A DNA stretch of 64,000 nucleotides. It comes from Fibrobacterota bacterium. Lineage in GTDB: Bacteria > Fibrobacterota > Fibrobacteria > UBA11236. The notes below the pieces were generated by a model. That model was not told the DNA's origin. It saw only the letters and a list, made by a program, of their open reading frames with translations, and ran no database searches. Where the stretch lies: positions 236,414 to 300,413 of the forward strand of contig CANIEU010000001.1 of the NCBI GenBank assembly GCA_947466585.1. The letters run 5' to 3'. Of the stretch, positions 61,550 to 64,000 are shown piece by piece (within the stretch, counting starts at the first letter, position 1; each line of letters starts with the position of its first letter). The position numbers and the translations under genes are program-made.

Positions 61550-62317
61550 ATGGACTATCTCCTCGTCTGCGCCGTGGCCCTGCTCGCCTCCGGGCTCACG
61601 CTGTTCTCGGGTTTCGGGCTCGGCACCCTGCTACTCCCCGCCTTCGCGTTGTTCTTCCCCATCCCCACCGCCATCGCCATGACGGCCGTGGTACACCTCT
61701 CCAACAATCTATTCAAGCTCGCGCTCGTCGGCCGCAACGCCCACTTCCCCACCGTGCTCCGCTTCGGCATCACCGCCGTGCCCGCGGCCTGGCTCGGGGC
61801 GCAATGGCTTCATCAACTCGAAGGGTTGGCCCCGGTGTTTCGCTACACCATCGGAGGATCCGAACATCTGGTGACGCCGATCGGCCTTTGCGTGGGATCG
61901 CTCTTGCTCGCCTTTGCCGTGCTTGAATCGCTTCCCGCATTCGCGGAACTTTCATTTCCGGCGAAGTGGCTTCCGCTCGGCGGCGCGCTCAGCGGGTTCT
62001 TCGGGGGATTATCGGGACAACAAGGCGCGCTCCGCAGCGCGTTTCTGATGCGCGCGGGACTTTCGAAACAGGGCTATATCGGAACCGGAGTGGCGTTGGC
62101 GTGCCTCGTCGATCTTACGCGCCTGCCAGTCTACGCCGGGCACCTTGCCCGCGTGGGTGAAAAGGCGGGGCTTGTGGTCGCGGCCATTCTCTTTGCGTGG
62201 GCCGGTGCGTTTTTCGGTGCGCGTATGCTCCAAAAGGTCACCGATGCGGCGGTGCAGCGCATCGTGGCGGCCCTTTTGATCCTTGTGGGAATCCTGATGG
62301 GCGCGGGGATTATTTAG
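61550..62317 (+). CDS. TauE/SafE (TSUP) family anion exporter
   Basis: The 255 residues form about eight transmembrane helices with the two TSUP repeats: SGFGLGTLLLPAFALFFPIPTAIAMTAVVHL in the first half and GFFGGLSGQQGALRSAFLM in the second (quoted in part for each). The family exports sulfite, sulfoacetate or other sulfur-containing organic anions. The convergent neighbour is a sulfate ABC transporter, so a sulfur role is plausible. The ATG at 61550 was chosen over the track start because it lies 6 nt after a TATCTT box. Confidence 0.85.
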   Translation: MDYLLVCAVALLASGLTLFSGFGLGTLLLPAFALFFPIPTAIAMTAVVHLSNNLFKLALVGRNAHFPTVLRFGITAVPAAWLGAQWLHQLEGLAPVFRYTIGGSEHLVTPIGLCVGSLLLAFAVLESLPAFAELSFPAKWLPLGGALSGFFGGLSGQQGALRSAFLMRAGLSKQGYIGTGVALACLVDLTRLPVYAGHLARVGEKAGLVVAAILFAWAGAFFGARMLQKVTDAAVQRIVAALLILVGILMGAGII

Positions 62318-62377
62318 GTCGGGAACGATTCTGCAGCCCGTTCCCTGTTCGGGAACCGGTGCAAAGTCAGGTCCCTA
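62315..62377. terminator. Symmetric region between convergent tauE-like and cysA ends
   Basis: ATTTAGG at the tauE-like stop and CCTAAAT at the cysA stop are inverted copies, and GTTCCC-TGTTC-GGGAAC (62341-62357) forms an inner 6-bp hairpin. This could serve as a bidirectional terminator, though no T-run is present. Confidence 0.4.
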
Positions 62378-63469
62378 AATTTCCCACGCCGGAGTTTCCA
62401 CTGCGACGGGCGCTTTCGAAAAAACCTGAACATGCCGCGGTTTGAGGAACAGTTTTGCCCCCACCCCCACCCGTAAGGCGCGGAAGCGCTCCTTCTCCAG
62501 CTCCACACGCACCGGCTCTTCGCGGCCTGCAACGCGGAACGACAAACGCACAATGTTGCCGACCGTCTGCGACAAGGCAAGCTCCGCTGCCAGCCAATCT
62601 TCCCCGTCGGCCTGCGGGCTCACTTCGAAATCATACGGGCGCACGTACGCGTATGCGCCGCCCTTGTCGTCGAGCCCGGATTCTTCGGTGATCTTAATGT
62701 TGCGCCCGGCAGCCAAAACTTCCTGACGCAGATTTCCGGTGAACAGGTTGGTGAGGCCGAGGAACTCGTGGACGAACGGCGACGCGGGCGCGTCGTACAC
62801 TTCTTCGGGCGTGCCGACCTGTTCGATGCGACCCTGATTGAGGATCACCACGCGGTCGGAGACCTCCATGGCCTCTTCCTGATCGTGCGTGACGAACACG
62901 CTGGTGATGCCCAGATCATCGTGCAGCCGGCGCAGCCAATGACGGAGCTCGAGGCGCACCTTGGCGTCGAGTGCGCCGAAAGGTTCATCGAGCAAGAGAA
63001 GCTTGGGCTCGACGGCGAGTGCGCGCGCCAGCGCGATGCGCTGGCGCTGACCGCCGGAGAGTTGATTCGGATAGCGATCGCCCAACCAATCCAATTGGAC
63101 CAGCTTGAGAAGATCGTTGACGCGATCGTTGATGTACGAATCGGCCGGGCGGCTCGCCTTGGGCTTGACGCGCAGACCGTAGGCCACGTTCTCAAAAATG
63201 GTGAGGTGACGGAACAAGGCGTAATGCTGGAAGACGAATCCGACCTGGCGCTCACGCACATGGTCGTTGGTAGCGTCGCGTCCCTCGAACAGAATGCGGC
63301 CGGAATCCGGCGCTTCGAGGCCAGCGAGAATACGGAGCAACGTGGTCTTGCCAGAGCCCGAGGGGCCAAGCAGTGCCACAAGCTCTCCGGAGGGAATATC
63401 CAGGCTCACACCAGCCAGTGCTTCAAAGGTGCCGAAGTTCTTGCGAACATTGTCGATATGGATACTCAT
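62375..63469 (-). CDS. cysA: Sulfate/thiosulfate ABC transporter ATPase CysA
   Basis: CysA energises uptake of sulfate and thiosulfate with CysT/CysW permeases. The 364 residues show Walker A GPSGSGKT at 35-42, [16 protein letters not shown], Walker [17 protein letters not shown], the HDQEEAMEV switch, and a C-terminal TOBE-like domain of the CysA type ([22 protein letters not shown]). It starts two bases after the cysW stop. cysP/sbp and cysT would be expected beyond the window edge. Confidence 0.93.
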   Translation of the reverse strand: MSIHIDNVRKNFGTFEALAGVSLDIPSGELVALLGPSGSGKTTLLRILAGLEAPDSGRILFEGRDATNDHVRERQVGFVFQHYALFRHLTIFENVAYGLRVKPKASRPADSYINDRVNDLLKLVQLDWLGDRYPNQLSGGQRQRIALARALAVEPKLLLLDEPFGALDAKVRLELRHWLRRLHDDLGITSVFVTHDQEEAMEVSDRVVILNQGRIEQVGTPEEVYDAPASPFVHEFLGLTNLFTGNLRQEVLAAGRNIKITEESGLDDKGGAYAYVRPYDFEVSPQADGEDWLAAELALSQTVGNIVRLSFRVAGREEPVRVELEKERFRALRVGVGAKLFLKPRHVQVFSKAPVAVETPAWEI

Positions 63470-63471
63470 GA

Positions 63472-64000
63472 CTAAACCGCTCCCTCTTTGGATGCCCGGA
63501 TTTCCTGGATTTCGGAGCGCACGCCTCGCTCCAAAACTTTTTTAACGATCAACGTGATCACGGCGAGAAACGCGAGCAGCGACGCGACGGCAAAGGCGCC
63601 GGTGAAGTCGTACTCGTTGTACAAGATTTCGACGTGCAAGGGCAGGGTGTTGGTCTCGCCACGAATGTGACCCGACACGACCGATACCGCGCCGAACTCG
63701 CCCATGGCGCGCGCGTTGCAAAGCACGACGCCATAGAGCAAGCCCCATTTGATATTGGGCAAGGTGATGCGCCAAAAAGTCTGCCATCCGTTCGCGCCCA
63801 GTGTGATCGAAGCTTCCTCCTCTTCGGTGCCTTGCGCCTGCATGACCGGAATCAGCTCGCGCGCCACGAAGGGGAAGGTGACGAAAATAGTGGCAAGCAC
63901 GATGGCCGGCACCGCAAACAGGATGCGGATGCCATGGTCGATGAAAAATTCTCCAAACCAGCCCTGCGCACCGAAGAGCAGCACGAAGACGAGGCCCGAA
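63472..64000 (-). CDS. cysW: Sulfate ABC transporter permease CysW (partial)
   Basis: Only the C-terminal 175 or so residues are in the window; the frame stays open to the end. The EAA-like loop is visible in [31 protein letters not shown], and the remaining helices and the motif [21 protein letters not shown] are typical of CysW rather than CysT. The stop lies two bases before the cysA ATG, so the two are in one operon. Confidence 0.9.
   Translation of the reverse strand, partial: SGLVFVLLFGAQGWFGEFFIDHGIRILFAVPAIVLATIFVTFPFVARELIPVMQAQGTEEEEASITLGANGWQTFWRITLPNIKWGLLYGVVLCNARAMGEFGAVSVVSGHIRGETNTLPLHVEILYNEYDFTGAFAVASLLAFLAVITLIVKKVLERGVRSEIQEIRASKEGAV

Overview
The window reads as a chromosomal segment of a Gram-negative, GC-rich bacterium. 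The envelope genes support this: KdsB for lipopolysaccharide, an RND efflux pump with a TolC-type channel, many lipoproteins and beta-barrel-like secreted proteins. A heme A synthase suggests aerobic respiration. The isoleucyl-tRNA synthetase is of the eukaryote-like type 2. I cannot fix the phylum from sequence alone; a Fibrobacterota or FCB-type lineage is my best guess, held loosely. No rRNA, tRNA, insertion sequence, integrase or CRISPR array was recognised.

Layout. 1-9.7 kb: mazG, a small membrane protein, then the translation operon rimP-nusA-infB-rbfA-truB-ribF-rpsO, preceded by a promoter and a structured leader. 9.8-13.3 kb: pnp and an M16 protease. 13.3-14.6 kb: an AlbA_2/RecG-like accessory gene whose DNA is packed with the word CATGCAAG. 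15-20.5 kb: terC, a lipase-like hydrolase, ctaA and mutS. 20.6-23.5 kb: an AT-richer patch with an orphan DndB/DGQHR-family protein behind a four-unit 21-bp operator array, an HD phosphohydrolase and a lipoprotein. 23.5-29.5 kb: two small proteins, recJ, a DNA polymerase III delta-prime-like gene, a degenerate EnvC-like M23 protein and ftsX. 29.6-32 kb: marR, nitroreductase and tsaD. 32-39.5 kb: a lipoprotein, an MprF-C/DUF2156 protein and a tripartite RND pump. 39.6-45 kb: uvrD/pcrA, gatC, kdsB and pyrG. 45.2-49 kb: a ComEA-like protein, PilM-like and PilN-like proteins and an outer-membrane protein. 49-52.2 kb: rsmD, coaD, a rhomboid protease and a sigma-54 regulator. 52.6-56.7 kb: ileS and a histone-H1-like/DksA fusion. 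57-61.5 kb: a lineage-specific secreted-protein cluster with two paralogous pairs. 61.5-64 kb: a TauE/SafE exporter and a sulfate ABC transporter (cysA, partial cysW).

Most housekeeping genes are ordinary. The unusual material lies mainly in the non-coding DNA: (i) five intergenic inverted repeats whose arms are made of short tandem words and whose loops end in a T-rich tract; (ii) many genes whose -10 box sits only 6-8 nt before the start codon with no Shine-Dalgarno, suggesting widespread leaderless transcription; (iii) the CATGCAAG cluster; (iv) the CCWGGA array over the promoter of the orphan DndB-like gene.

Limits: function calls come from motif recognition by eye, without database searches. 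Start codons were chosen from Shine-Dalgarno or -10 context, and RNA structures were paired by hand without energy calculation.
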